From: Hemerocallis citrina
Taxonomy: Eukaryota > Streptophyta > Magnoliopsida > Asparagales > Asphodelaceae
Direction of reading: 5' to 3'
Length of the DNA: 64,000 bases
Assembly (NCBI GenBank): GCA_017893485.1
Contig: CM030364.1
Coordinates: forward strand, 244,727,818 to 244,791,817
The position numbers were made by a program, and so were the translations under genes. Positions 1-10,668 of the stretch are shown here, piece after piece. Below the pieces are notes generated by a model. The model did not search any database and was not told the DNA's origin. It saw nothing but the letters and a program-made list of their open reading frames with translations. Numbering within the stretch: position 1 is the first letter of the stretch; every line of letters begins with the position of its first letter.

Positions 1-153
1 CTTACTCCCAAACCAGTCGACTGGTATTCAGCCGAGTCAGAAGATACGGATAGATGAAGATGCATCCTCATCCAAATCCGAAGCAAGATTAAATTATCCA
101 AAACCAGGTGTAAAAAGATAGGATTGCAATCTGCAGATGTGGGCAAAAGAAGT

Positions 154-160
154 TATAAAA
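154..160 (+). promoter_or_regulatory. TATA-like box of the Athila-like LTR
   Basis: TATAAAA followed by AGG, inside the presumed U3/R part of the LTR. Position and sequence fit a retrotransposon core promoter. No transcript evidence is available. Confidence 0.35.
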
Positions 161-794
161 AGGCTGGAATAAGAAGAGAAGGGTATCACTTAATCTCTGA
201 ATCATCAATCATCAACCCCAGGCATTATTCTATCAGATCGAAGAAAGGAGGAGATCAAGTACACAGAAGGGAACGAGCCAGTCAACTGAGTGACAGACAG
301 TCGACTTATCTGGCCGAACATCATCAGTTTATTTCTTCTCTTTCTAGTTTTATTTTAATCATGTATTCGAAACTGTTAGTCAATAAAAGTCTTATTATGT
401 GGAACTAATTTCATAGTTGGGTAGATTGAAACCGTAGTCATGTAATGCTATATTCTTCTGAATGCTACTCTATTACTTATTGATTAAACCTAATTGAATT
501 GGTATAGATTTATAATAATCAAACTTGTTCAGAAGTTCTAAGAGCAGTGGACTGAGAGTGACAGCAAGTCGACTGCCATACAGAACCTGAGATTATCAAG
601 TTTGCGTATTATAAATCTGAATCTGTTATACGAGCATAGAGACGACCCGTATCTCGTGTTCATAGCGTGTAACATAAGAATCTTTAGGAATTCTTGGTTT
701 AATCAACTTGAAAGATCTAGATCTGATACCAATTTCTAGAACTTCGAGTGTTTGTTCGTTTCCATCGTTCCTATGTTTTCTTTAAGTGCAACTT

Positions 795-899
795 AGTAGA
801 TTCCATGCTAAATACTTAAGGAAAGAAACGAATTAGAGTAGATACCATGCCTAATTCTTGGTTTAGGGAAACAATAACTTTAAGGAGTAGATACCATGC
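795..899 (+). repeat. three spaced copies of AGTAGATWCCATGC
   Basis: Copies start at 795, 837 and 886, spaced 42 and 49 bp, within the Athila-like LTR. The intervening sequence is only loosely similar (AAGGAA, TTAAGG words), so this is a degenerate tandem array of about 45 bp. Confidence 0.6.
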
Positions 900-1209
900 C
901 CTTAAAGGAACGAACATGAGTAATTAGAGTAGTATAAAAGGTTACTTAGCATTATTGACTATAGGTGGAGATCAAAGCCAAACTACTTAATAGAAATTTG
1001 TGATTCAGAACTACTTGATTTAGTCATTTCTTTTAGAACAACACTTTAAGATTCTTATTTTTGTTTTATTGGTTAGTAAGTTAATTTCTACAATCTCTGT
1101 GGGATCGACCCTTGATTGTCACTACGCTTCTCTAAACGATTCGTACACTTGCGAGGTTTTGATTTGTGTCTAGTTTATCTATATATTTAGATCATCTAGA
1201 TTGCACAAC

Positions 1210-1514
1210 AAAGGGCGAGAGGTTTCTCCATTGTAAACAACCAGCAAGTTCCAGTTAGGCATGAGAGATGATCGTGGGGAGAATTGTAATATTCTTATAT
1301 TTTCTCTAGTTGAAATAAGATTTTGGGTTCTTCCTCCACCGGATTAAGGCAAAAGACCCAACTAGTATAATTCATGTGTACTTGTGTGTTTGGTGTAATC
1401 TAGTTTTGCTTGGTGGTTTATGTTGATTGTGTCAAAGAATCAACAAGATCCTCGAAAGAGAAAAATTTCGCTAATTTCCTAAACAAGTAGTGTCGTAGCA
1501 CCGCTTCCTAACAC
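1210..1514 (+). mobile_element. probable copia-type LTR remnant
   Basis: Non-coding. The stretch 1300-1400 (TTCCTCCACCGGATTAAGG, then CCCAACTAGT) resembles the R/U5 part of plant copia LTRs. The segment is abruptly flanked by the Athila-like LTR end on the left and the G run on the right, with no primer site and no partner LTR in the window. The assignment is by resemblance only. Confidence 0.3.
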
Positions 1515-1538
1515 GGGGGGGGGGGGGGGGGGGGGGGG
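1515..1538. repeat. 24-bp homopolymer G run
   Basis: Uninterrupted G tract that ends the copia-like remnant abruptly. It may be genuine or may mark an assembly or sequencing artefact. Its true length is uncertain. Confidence 0.9.
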
Positions 1539-1642
1539 TTAATAGGAATTGTGCGAAAATTTAAAATTTTTAAAAAAATCGCATAAAGTTAGAGAAAGAA
1601 AACATAGCAGAGTGGTGAGGCACAACAATTTAAGTGGTTCGG

Positions 1643-2122
1643 TGTTGGAGTTGTGGCTTGATTAATAGTCCCACATGGAAATTAGTGACATGGTTGGATG
1701 GTTAAATTAGTTGTTGGGCCCCTAGTCTCTACAAGTGGTATCAGAGCCCATGGTGAACATTCTTGGGCCGTGTGGGATGTTAAAATCGAGTTATCGTGTC
1801 AAGTCAATTGTTGCGAAAGACATGGTCATGCTGTGTTAATAAGGTGATTAACGGAAAGCATATGTGTCAAGTCAACAAGTAGGCAGATGCATGCTCTTGT
1901 CGTGTTAATAAGGTAATTAACGAAAAACAAAGGTCCTGAGTCAAGATGGCATAGGTACACAAAATATAGTCCCAGGTGGAGGACTATCAACATTTTCCAT
2001 GGTGTAGGCTCTGATTCGAGCCAAGGCGGAGATTGTTGGGGTTGATTCTCGAATAATAGTCCCACATGGAAAAAATAAAGCGATTGTTGGATGGTTAAAT
2101 TAGTTTAGACCCTAAACTCCAA
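1643..2122 (+). mobile_element. TRIM (terminal-repeat retrotransposon in miniature)
   Basis: Two short direct repeats of about 90 bp (1643-1733 and 2034-2122), both starting TGTTGG and sharing AATAGTCCCACATGG and TTGGATGGTTAAATTAG, flank a non-coding middle of about 300 bp. Two nt after the first repeat lies TGGTATCAGAGCC (1736-1748), complementary to initiator tRNA-Met and the hallmark primer site of plant TRIMs. A purine-rich GGCGGAGAT precedes the second repeat. The element has no protein genes and would depend on proteins of other elements. No clear 5-bp target duplication was seen. The two repeats differ at many positions, so it is old. Confidence 0.75.
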
Positions 2123-3055
2123 TAAGGGATTTCCCTTTTGGGTAATATGGGGCTTTAGACTCATTACCAAATATCAATTTCGACAAGCGAACCAAAATTG
2201 GTGTGCCACTAGTCACTATATTTGGTCCCCAGGCTTAATCCACTACCCCCTTTCCTATAACAATTCTCCGCCACAGGCATTGCACTAGATTCAAACCCCA
2301 TACAATGAGTTCTTGGTATTCATGCCAAGATTACTATATATAAGCCCCATAAACTGTCTTGATCCGAAGCAAAAGAAAGTGAAAACGCAAGAGCATAGTC
2401 GTGACAAAGAAAACAATAAATGCGCTTTTCTCTCATGATCTTCAGCAAATAATAAGTTCTAAAGTATTGAGTCAAAAGAGATGAAGAAAAATACTATTGA
2501 TCCCTCTCTATAAATAAGAAATCAGAATATTTATTTCCAAAAGAAAAATATTCATTATGTTTTTGAACTACAGTCGACCGACGTCAATTAATCTCGAGAA
2601 AGTCAAAAGAAATTGACAGTCGACTTTAACCAATTTCAACTTGGTTTGACGGTCGACTATGATGCCCAGTCGACTGTCAAACCATGCATTTGACTATTCC
2701 ATTCAGAAGAGTATTTTTTAGTAAATTTTTGGGGAATCAATAATATATCTTTCCGAACTTATCATTTGTCAAGAATTTGTTTACATATAAGTTATCACCA
2801 AAATAAGAATTAGAAAGATCTTTTCTTGATAGGTTTGAATCTTGATGATTTGCAGATTTCTTTCTCTTTGTGGAATTCTTCTGATTTGATCAGCTTTCTA
2901 TATTAAACATGATTCTTTCTCCTTGTGTTCTTTGTTTCTTTATCATTAGATGCTGAAATATCTTTATTTGAATTTTATTTTATTCCTTTCTATATTTTCC
3001 TGAAAAAAATATGAGATGAAAATGTTAAATAATATATGCATATTTTGTATGCATG
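2123..3055. other. non-coding stretch with a CAGTCGACTG-type cluster
   Basis: A+T-rich, no convincing reading frame. It holds TATA-like words (TATATATAAG near 2336, CTATAAATAAG near 2508) and a cluster of four palindrome-related sites at 2571, 2617, 2650 and 2667, of which 2667-2676 is an exact CAGTCGACTG. It is probably LTR-derived, but no partner or boundary was found. Confidence 0.5.
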
Positions 3056-3742
3056 AAATATAGGTGATGTAGGTAAAAATTGCAACAAATTAGGGCCACA
3101 GAATTCCAGCACGAATCTTGATGCTTTTAAGGGTAGAACGGTAAATTTAGAACAACTACAGGCCTGCATGAACAATATGGGCTGCTTCCAGGTTATCAAT
3201 TAGGGCCAATTTACAGCCCAACAAGAATAGTTCAAGCAAATTAAAAACTGTTAACCAAATCCTCTATCTTACATAGGGTTATCGACTAACTCTATCCCAT
3301 AACCATGGAAATCAACAGTTAAATTCAAAAGTGTCATTTTAAGTCTATCTTTTGGAACTAACTCCTTGGCTATAAATACCCTTCACATTCTTCATAGTCA
3401 GGTACTCAATCTTTTGCCACCAAAACTTTAGTATTTTCTGAGTTACTAACTTTAACGTCGGAGGGACTTTCGCCGTGACCAACTCCGGTGTTCAGACTTT
3501 GTACAAGTTCGTTGGCGACATCTCAGCTGTCCAATCCAGATCCAAACACTATCAGTGGTTCAGATTCAGATCAAGAAGACTTCGAACATCACAATTCAGA
3601 TCTAATTGATGGTCAAGATTGTAAGTTTCTTTTTAAAAAAGAACTCATCATCTGATTGCTCTCACAGATTGACGATGTCGTGGAAAACTATAGATCTACT
3701 TATCCGATAAGATATTTTCATGAAAATACCACTTTTTCGGTC
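3056..3742 (+). mobile_element. Tat-type gypsy element A: probable 5' LTR end and leader
   Basis: Lies directly upstream of the gag start at 3743. A TATA box (3371-3378) precedes TAACTTTAACGTCGGAGGG near 3446, which resembles the R/U5 end of Tat/Retand-type LTRs (a GTCGGAG core also occurs in the second Tat element near 40945). TTGGCGAC near 3511 may be a decayed primer site. No partner 3' LTR was found, so the left boundary and LTR end are estimates. Confidence 0.4.
3371..3378 (+). promoter_or_regulatory. TATA box of Tat element A
   Basis: TATAAATA followed by CCC, the same core-promoter word seen in most LTRs of this window. Confidence 0.45.
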
Positions 3743-3863
3743 ATGGCTCCAAAAGGAAAGAGGACGACGACTACTAGCCATCAAGCCAACCCTCCTCCTC
3801 CTCTGCTAGTACAACCACCTCTCTCCTCGTCACAACCTCCTCGCTCACCAATGCAGCTTCCCC
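3743..3863 (+). pseudogene. Tat element A gag, N-terminal part
   Basis: The ATG at 3743 opens MAPKGKRTTTTSHQ followed by a Pro/Ser-rich stretch, a typical low-complexity start for a Tat-lineage Gag. The frame runs to 3863, where a solo LTR interrupts it. The homologous sequence resumes at 7010 after a duplicated TCCCC. Gag would form the cytoplasmic particle that packages element RNA. Confidence 0.55.
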
Positions 3864-4952
3864 TGTAATGCCCTATAATTTTAAACACAATATTTTGAAT
3901 TAATAAATAATTTTTAAACGAATTTATTTAATTATTTTGAATTTTTTTGAAATGGTCATTTTACACGTGCAAATATTTTTGGAATGCAAATTTTGGAATT
4001 TTGAGTTGCTAAATAAATTCTATTATTCATAATTGGATATATTTGAATTTTTGGGATTTTTCTGAATAAGAGAAACTACTTTTTTAAATATTTTGAAAGA
4101 AGGGGAATTTTTGTAAAAAGTCGTTTGGAGGTAAAATTTGAATTAAAATTTTTTTGGTTGCATATTGGGGCCGGTTTTGGCAGGGGAGAGATTTGGGGGA
4201 TGAGATTTTACCCATTTGACTTGATTTGATTTGATTTGTTTGTACAATTAATTAATTATGAATATTGGGACTTCTATGGGGTTTTATTTGTAAAATTACC
4301 ACAAGAAACCCTAGAAGAAAATCCCGGCCTGTATATTTAGAAAGGGCAGCAAGTTTTCGGTCTCTTCTCTCTTTTTCTTTTGGCTTGGTGATTTTTGGAG
4401 GTATTGGAGTTGATCTATTGCTTGGAGGAGAATGCTACTAGTTGTATCAATTTTCTTCTTGAGGTGGGTAACACTCAAACTCTCTTAATTTGTTTATCTC
4501 ATATATTTAGTATCATGCTAGGGATGGACTCTTGTATGTCATGGATTGTGTATAGCATGATTGTAGTACTTGTAGAAATGTGTGTGATATGAGATTGTGA
4601 TTATGAGGCATAAAGATTGAAACTTGATTGTGTATGGATCCAAAAATAATTGTTCTTGAATAATGGAGTTTTCTATACATGAAAGATCTAATTTTTATTT
4701 GTAGAAATAGATCTAATGAACCTATATGCTATTGTTGATGTGTAAATCTTATTGTATGATAAAAAAAATCATGATTTAAGTAATTAAAAGGTAAAATTTT
4801 TGTGAGATATTTACTGTTTTAATATGAATTCATGGTGAGTTGAAAACTAGAATTTTTATACACAAATACATGTAAAAAATCATTGAAAATACAAGCTTGC
4901 AGTGGTAAGGCACTAAGGTTAGGGTTTTGGGGTTAAACCCTTACCCTAGGGT

Positions 4953-5006
4953 TGCTCGGGTTTGGGTTAGAACAGCAACCCGGGGTTGCACAGTGCAACC
5001 CGAGCA
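4953..5006. repeat. nested inverted repeats in the solo LTR
   Basis: The outer arms TGCTCGGGTT (4953-4962) and AACCCGAGCA (4997-5006) are perfect reverse complements. The inner GGGTTGCAC and GTGCAACCC (4983-5001) form a 9-bp stem around a single base. As RNA this would form a stable hairpin within the LTR. Confidence 0.8.
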
Positions 5007-6091
5007 CTGTGCAGACCCCAGGGCTGTGCTGACTTGCGGTTTTGGAGCTTTTGTGGCTCGGTTTGATGGGTTTTTGTGATGTGGGTTGTGTGTTAGGTTT
5101 TAAGAACCCTAGTATGCATATAGAGGAGTATATGTATATGTTTAAATCTAGTATTTGTAGAAAGTTTAATTGATTCTTTTGATCAAGTTTCCAATGTGCA
5201 GATTTCAGATTTTGAGAAAATCTAGCTTCAATTTTGGATATATTCAAGTAATAATTTGAGGAAAACAAATCTATATTTTTGTAGATGAAATTCTCAGTTT
5301 TGAGGGGATATATATTTTAGTTTTTAGAGATAAAAACTTTGAGTTCTAAAGGGGTATTTTCAGTTTTTAAAAGAGGTAAATTTTAGATTTTTAGAACTAA
5401 AGAATTTCAGATATTGGGAATGATATCCCATATAATTAAGAGACTTGTTTCAGTTTAAGTTGATTGGATTAAAGATAAATTTATTGAGCTTTATGTATGT
5501 ATAGAAAGTGAGATTTAAAAGTAAATTTAAAGGATTTTACGGATTGGATTTTGTTTCCATATAAGAAAAAGTCTTTTATGATAGTAACAGTTTATTAAAT
5601 GAAATGTGGATAATGAAGAGATTTTGGATGTACAAATGTGTATTTTTTGGAATGAGATAATCCTGATGAGATGTTTGATTCAAAGCCGTGGTGTTGTGGG
5701 AAAAGTTTTGATTTTAGGAAGAGAATATTTTGAATATTTTGAATGATCAAACCAAGTGGGGTTTTTTATTGTGATTAGGTTATTGTAAGAACCCTGGATG
5801 GACGCTTGAGGCGTTGAGTTGGGAGCACTACATACTGAGCTAACCCAAGGGTACCGGCAGTGGATATTTTCGATTGTGGGAAATTAGCCTGCGTGGTTAG
5901 TGTGCCTTGAATGGCAAGTGAATTCCAGTAGGATAGAGCTAGTTCTAGGTGGCACGTGATGTTGCTATTACAAATCTAAGGACAGGCACTAAGATAGGAG
6001 TTGTGACAGAACTTAGGCAACGTAAGTATGAGCTTTGTTGCTAGTCGGATGGATGGATTCCGGGATTGTGTATTTGTTGTATCTCTCTAGT

Positions 6092-6285
6092 ATGTTCGCG
6101 CATCGATGGTCGGCATGCCTATTTGTGATATGTTTAGAAGTGAGATGGATTTGGTATGTTCGCGCGTCGAGGGTCGGCAGGCCTATTCGCGTACATTAGG
6201 TAAATTTGCACATCGAGGGTCGGCATGCCTATTCACGGAATGTACGGTATATCTGCGCGTTGAGGTCGGCTGGCCTATTCGCAGA
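6092..6285 (+). repeat. four degenerate GC-rich tandem copies
   Basis: Four copies of a word like TCGCGCATCGAGGGTCGGC followed by ATGCCTATTCGCG start near 6095, 6159, 6206 and 6251 (spacing 45-64 bp). They are unusually GC- and CpG-rich for this A+T-rich LTR. Each unit ends in TTCGCG or a similar word, partly complementary to its own start. No coding role is apparent. Confidence 0.7.
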
Positions 6286-7009
6286 GTACATGGCAGGGAG
6301 GTGAATCTCTGAGTTAGAGCAATGCTTGCGGGACGCTTGTGTGTTTACGCTTATACAGCTTGGCGGGGTGCGTACCGGGGTTGGGGTCCATTCACGGAGT
6401 TATCTAATCTTGTCCCTGTCACTGATTTAGTTTTCATGGAGAGGGATTGAACCCTAATATGTGGTGAACGCTAAGGGCTTGCCCTCGGACCTATGTAAAA
6501 TGGGATGCATAGAATCTGAACAAGTATGCATTGGTGTACATCGTGTGAATTTTTTTTTGGATATTATTTTATGCATTTTCCTTTATTATCTTGACACACA
6601 CTTAATCATTTAGCATAGTTTCACTTGTTGATTTTATGAATCTCCTATTGTTGTTTTATTTCATGTTGTGTGACAAGTTTGAGATTGTGAGACTTTGGAG
6701 GGTTACTATTGCTATGGTATTGCGTCAGTTGTATTCAATTGATGTGCCCACTCTTCAGTTTATTTTGCAGGATTTGCAAGTGAGTAGATTAGCAAGGGCT
6801 TGAAGTTCGAGCTATGAAAAGACTAAATTTTTGTTATTCATTAAGATGTATTAGAAGTATTGTAATTTTTCACTGTGAAATGTAATAAAGAACTGTTGTA
6901 AAGAAAAGTTGTAAATTTTCCCTGTGTTTATATTGTGTTTGGATTACACTAAAGTAAAGATTCTGGATTTTTGTCTCTTATTTCTATTATTGAAATTCAA
7001 GGCGCTACA

Positions 7010-8635
7010 TCCCCCAGCAAGGCTGGGTTGGGGGCTCCCGGCTTCATCATCCTGACCTTTGCCCAGTTGAAAATAGGGGGTCAGTTTGCACCTCGACCCC
7101 TCTATGATGCCCTCTGAAGTGTCCCCGGTGCAACCTGACCTCTGAGGCATCTTCAACACCCTACAGCAAGAAGTATACCTCCTTCTCCACCTAGAGCGAA
7201 GGCGCTCTCGAGTTGGAGCTCCATGCTCAAAATGCCAAGGGAGGAAAATGAGTCCATCCCCCTCTCAGCAAAGGTCCTGACCGTCACACTCACCAAGGGG
7301 CCGAGGAAGCAAGAGGAGTCTGAATCCAGTCAGTTGACCAACACGTAGGAACAACCGGGAAAAGGAGCCCCTATCACCAAGACTGAATTCCGTGACTTCA
7401 AGGATGAAATCCTCTAAGCCCTCCGAGTCACACCGAACATGAGCCAAAAAACAAGCAATCACCGCCCTACAACTGTGCAATGAGATGAGTTCACAGGTCA
7501 ATCCGAGTTGAGAGATAGGAAGACCAAGTCTTGGATCGTCTCCAAGAGATGAAGGACCGCCTAGCCCGAATCGGTCAAGAGGAGGATCATCGCGAGAGAA
7601 CATACAGCCCTTCCTAACCTCCCTTCAGCATGTCCATTCCTGAGGCCCTTATTCCAGAGAACTTCAAAGCTCTTCACTTTGACTTATATAATGGTGAATT
7701 TGATCTAGCGAACCAGATCAATAGTTTTAAAACTCTCATGATGATCTACCAAGCCTCCGACTCGCTTCTCTACAAGATATTCCAAGCAACCTTGAAAGGG
7801 TCAGCTCGAGAATGGTACTCCGGAATCTCTCCATGGTCTATCTTCTCCTTTGATCAACATAAGGAGCTTTTCCTATCCCACTTCTTCACCAATATCAAGA
7901 CTAGAAAGACAAGTGATTCCCTACTCGAGTTGAAGTAGATGGAACGAGAGTTGCTCAAAGATTTTTTTAGGCGCTTCACAGCCAAGGCCAGATCTATCTC
8001 CTCCCTTGATTCAGCTGTAGGTGCAACTGCCTTTCGGCATATGTCACCCACAAAGAGCTCAATCCATTGCCAAGAGTCCTCCTCTGGACTTCTCCGATCT
8101 CCTAGAAAGGAGCAATAAGTACATCTGTTCTGAAAAGACCATTCATCCTGAAAGCCAAAAGGAGTCCCCATCGCGGAACAAAGGGAAGAACACGAATGAA
8201 GAGGGACACAAGAAGTCCTATAAGGATAATTTTGGCCAACGTCACGCTCCTCCAACTCCTCACTTTGAAAAGTTCACTCCCCTCAAAGCCATCATATCAG
8301 CCATCCTCATGAAGATTGAGAGAGAATGATTGCTCCAACCTCCTCATAGGATGCAGACGCCAAGTAGAAGAAGGGATAGGAACTTTTGGTGCCAATTCCA
8401 CAGAGACCATGGACATAACACCGATGATTGTCGAGCCTTCAAAGAGGAAATCGAGGCCCTGATCCATCTAGGTTACCTCTCCAAATTTGCCCAAAAAGAT
8501 AAGACCACCCCTCCTCCCACTCGGAAGACTAACAAGTGCCTAGAGAAAGAGCTTGAGTCCTCAGACTCGGATCACATGGCGGTCTTCCTCTCTATCCACG
8601 TGGGACCTATGGGTGGAGAATCTAACTCTTCCTGA
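7010..8635 (+). pseudogene. Tat element A gag, remaining part
   Basis: Continues the gag interrupted at 3863. 7380-7425 encodes ITKTEFRDFKDEIL, also found in the second Tat element near 41580. 7630-7938 encodes the retrotransposon Gag core (PENFKALHFDLYNGEFD ... LKGSAREWYSGI). 8383-8500 encodes WCQFHRDHGHNTDDC followed by FKEEIEALIHLGYLSKF, a characteristic Tat Gag/protease linker. Stop codons at 7936-7938 and 8327-8329 and several frame changes show it is a pseudogene. Confidence 0.75.
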
Positions 8636-8638
8636 AAG

Positions 8639-9134
8639 GCGTTCAAGAAGAAACTCGATGTATAACTTCCATCCTAAAAAATGCTCGGGAGTTCTGGTAA
8701 CTTTCCCCGACAAGGATCTCGAAGGAATCAGAACACCTCATTGCGATTCTATAGTGATCAGCCTCGCCATGGCAAACCACGAAGTGCACCGTATTCTTGT
8801 GGACAATGGTAGCTCAGTAAATATTCTCTTCTTGGAAGAATTCGAGGGCCTCAAGCTTCCTCCAGATCATCTCAAGCCCGTCGGGTACACCTGTCATGGA
8901 TTATCTAGGGTTCTGGTCCGAATCGAAGGAACAGTCACCCTCGATGTGACCGCGAGAAAATCCCCAACTACCCTAACAGAGATCATGGACTTCATGGTGG
9001 TCAATGTGAAGGCAGCTTACAATGTCATTCTCGGTCTCCCTAGTCTATCCGTTCTTCATGATGTGCCTTTAGAATTTCATATGAAGATCAAGTTCCCCAC
9101 GACCAAAGGGGTAGGAGAAGTCAAGGGGTTCTAA
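8639..9134 (+). pseudogene. Tat element A aspartic protease region
   Basis: The frame contains HRILVDNGSSVNILF near 8790-8835. D-N-G-S takes the place of the usual D-S/T-G active site, which is common in this lineage. FMVVNVKAAYNVILGLPSL near 8990-9045 matches the protease flap/C-terminal signature of plant gypsy elements. The protease would process Gag-Pol inside the particle. The frame ends at a stop at 9132-9134, before the RT. Confidence 0.75.
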
Positions 9135-9439
9135 GAAGCCACTCGGGCCTGTTATACGGCCACATGGGGGGGTCGGTCCTTCCCCTCGATGCCATAGAGT
9201 TCCTTCAAGACAGGAGCCAAATCAACTCAGAGCCTGTAGATGAACGGGAGGAAGTCCCCTTCAAGAAGATCATACAATGTGCTTATGGGTAAGAAAAATT
9301 CTCCCCCACCGAGTAAAGAAGCAAATAGTTCATGGTATAAGGGAGAACCATGACTTGCAGACATGCTAAGTGTCTCTGAAGAGCTAATCATGCACCGTCA
9401 AAGTGTGAACCCAAACATCAAACCAGTTTGGTAGAAGCC

Positions 9440-10668
9440 GCAAGTTTGCCCCCGACCGACAACAAGCTATCAAAGAAGAAGTTGACAAGCTTTTAGTTGC
9501 CTGCTTCATCCAAGTAGTTAGTACCTCAAATGTCTAGCCAATGTGGTCATGGTAAAGAAAGACAATAGAAAGTGGAGAATTTGCATTGACTTCACTAACA
9601 TCAACAGAGCATGTCCAGAGGACCCTTTCTCTCTCCCCAACATTGATGCCTTGATCGATGACACTACCATGAACGAACTCTTCAGCTTTATGGATGCCTT
9701 CTCAGGGATAAAATCAAATATGTATGTTTCCTCCTCATATTCCGAAAACATCATTCATACCGATCAAGGTCTCTACTGCTACCGGGTTATGCCCTTTGGG
9801 CTAAAAAAAGCTGGAGCACCTACCAGCGCTTGGTGAACAAGGTCTTCAAGGAGCGTATCAGAAGAAATATGGAAGTCTACATATATGACATGCTCTTCAA
9901 GAGCCTATAAAAAGAAGAACATGTGATAAACCTCCAAGAAGCATTTGATGTGCTACGAAGACATAACATGAGATTGAATCCTTCGAAGTGTGAATTCAGG
10001 GTTTCATCGGGGAAGATCTTGGGTTTCATGGTTAGTAAAAGAGGAAATAAGGCCAAACCTGAAAAGGTCCAAGGCATAATCAACATGGCTCCCCCGATCA
10101 GCATCAAAGAAGTTCAGAAGCTTACAGGACGTCTTGCTGCAATTGGTCACTTCCTCTCCATGTCTGGGGAGAAGTGCCTTCCGTTCTTTAAAGCTCTCCG
10201 AGGGGCATAAGATTTTGAGAGGGGAGAAGAACAACAAGTAGACTTGGAACAGATGAAGGCATACCTCGTCAATACCCCACTCCTGAGTAAGCTCAAACCA
10301 GGTGAGGTTCTCTACCTCTTCCTGGCCACTTTTAATCAGACCCTCAATTCCGTCTTGGTAAGGGAAGATGATGGAAAAGAGAATCCATTCTACTATGTGA
10401 AAAAAGTCCTCCACGACCCGAGCTCTGTTATTTCAAATTGGAGAAGATGGTTTATGCTCTGATCAAGGCAGCTCGTAAGCTTTACCCCTACTTCCAAGCT
10501 TATTTCATCTTCATCCTCACTAACCAGCCTCTCAAGCAAGTACTCCAAAAGCCAGAGAACTCTGGACGACTCATGAAGTGGTCCATCGAGTTGAGCTAAC
10601 ATGATATAAGCTATCGACCGAGGTTAGTTATCAAAGCCCAAGTCTTGGCCGAATTCATAGTTGAAAGA
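9440..10668 (+). pseudogene. Tat element A reverse transcriptase and start of RNase H
   Basis: 9462-9840 encodes QQAIKEEVDKLL, then VMVKKDNRKWRICIDF, SLPNIDALID and MPFGLKKAGA, the RT fingers/palm motifs of gypsy elements. The catalytic Y/F-x-D-D is degraded to a YIYDM-like stretch near 9884. 9923-10210 encodes the RT connection (NPSKCEFRVSSGKILGFMV). 10244-10668 encodes the RNase H entry (LYLFLATFNQTLNSVLVRED). Several stops interrupt the frame. Element B is inserted at 10669 and the RNase H domain resumes at 17466. Confidence 0.78.

Larger units (their letters stand above)
1..1209 (+). mobile_element. Athila-like gypsy LTR, right-hand part
   Basis: No coding capacity. The segment near 1095-1180 (a GTGGGATCGACCC core followed by ACACTTGCGAG) resembles the end of Athila/Tat-type gypsy LTRs in plants, and the segment closes with ...GCACAACA at 1209. 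A TATA-like box lies at 154-160. Three copies of a 14-bp word occur at 795-899, and paired palindromes related to CAGTCGACTG occur at 14, 279/298 and 545/566. No primer-binding site follows 1209, so this is a 3' LTR, a solo LTR or a truncated copy. Its left end is outside the window. The lineage assignment is from memory of LTR ends and is tentative. Confidence 0.42.
3864..7009 (+). mobile_element. solo LTR of a long-LTR gypsy element (3146 bp)
   Basis: Begins TGTAATGCCC and ends GGCGCTACA. It is flanked by a perfect 5-bp duplication TCCCC at 3859-3863 and 7010-7014, inside the gag gene of Tat element A. There is no coding sequence and no primer site, so it is a solo LTR left by recombination between two LTRs of a complete insertion. 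It shares with the other long LTRs of the window a U3 CACGTG (near 3964) and a conserved block near 6441-6545. It contains a hairpin-rich segment (4953-5006) and a GC-rich tandem repeat (6092-6285). The orientation follows from the order of these shared blocks. Confidence 0.88.

Noticed and set aside
3622..3671. A 50-nt GT..AG segment in the Tat element A leader
   Set aside because: Too short for a plant intron, and there is no second copy to compare.
4915..4980. Interstitial telomere repeat
   Set aside because: TTAGGG-like words occur, but not as a tandem TTTAGGG array.
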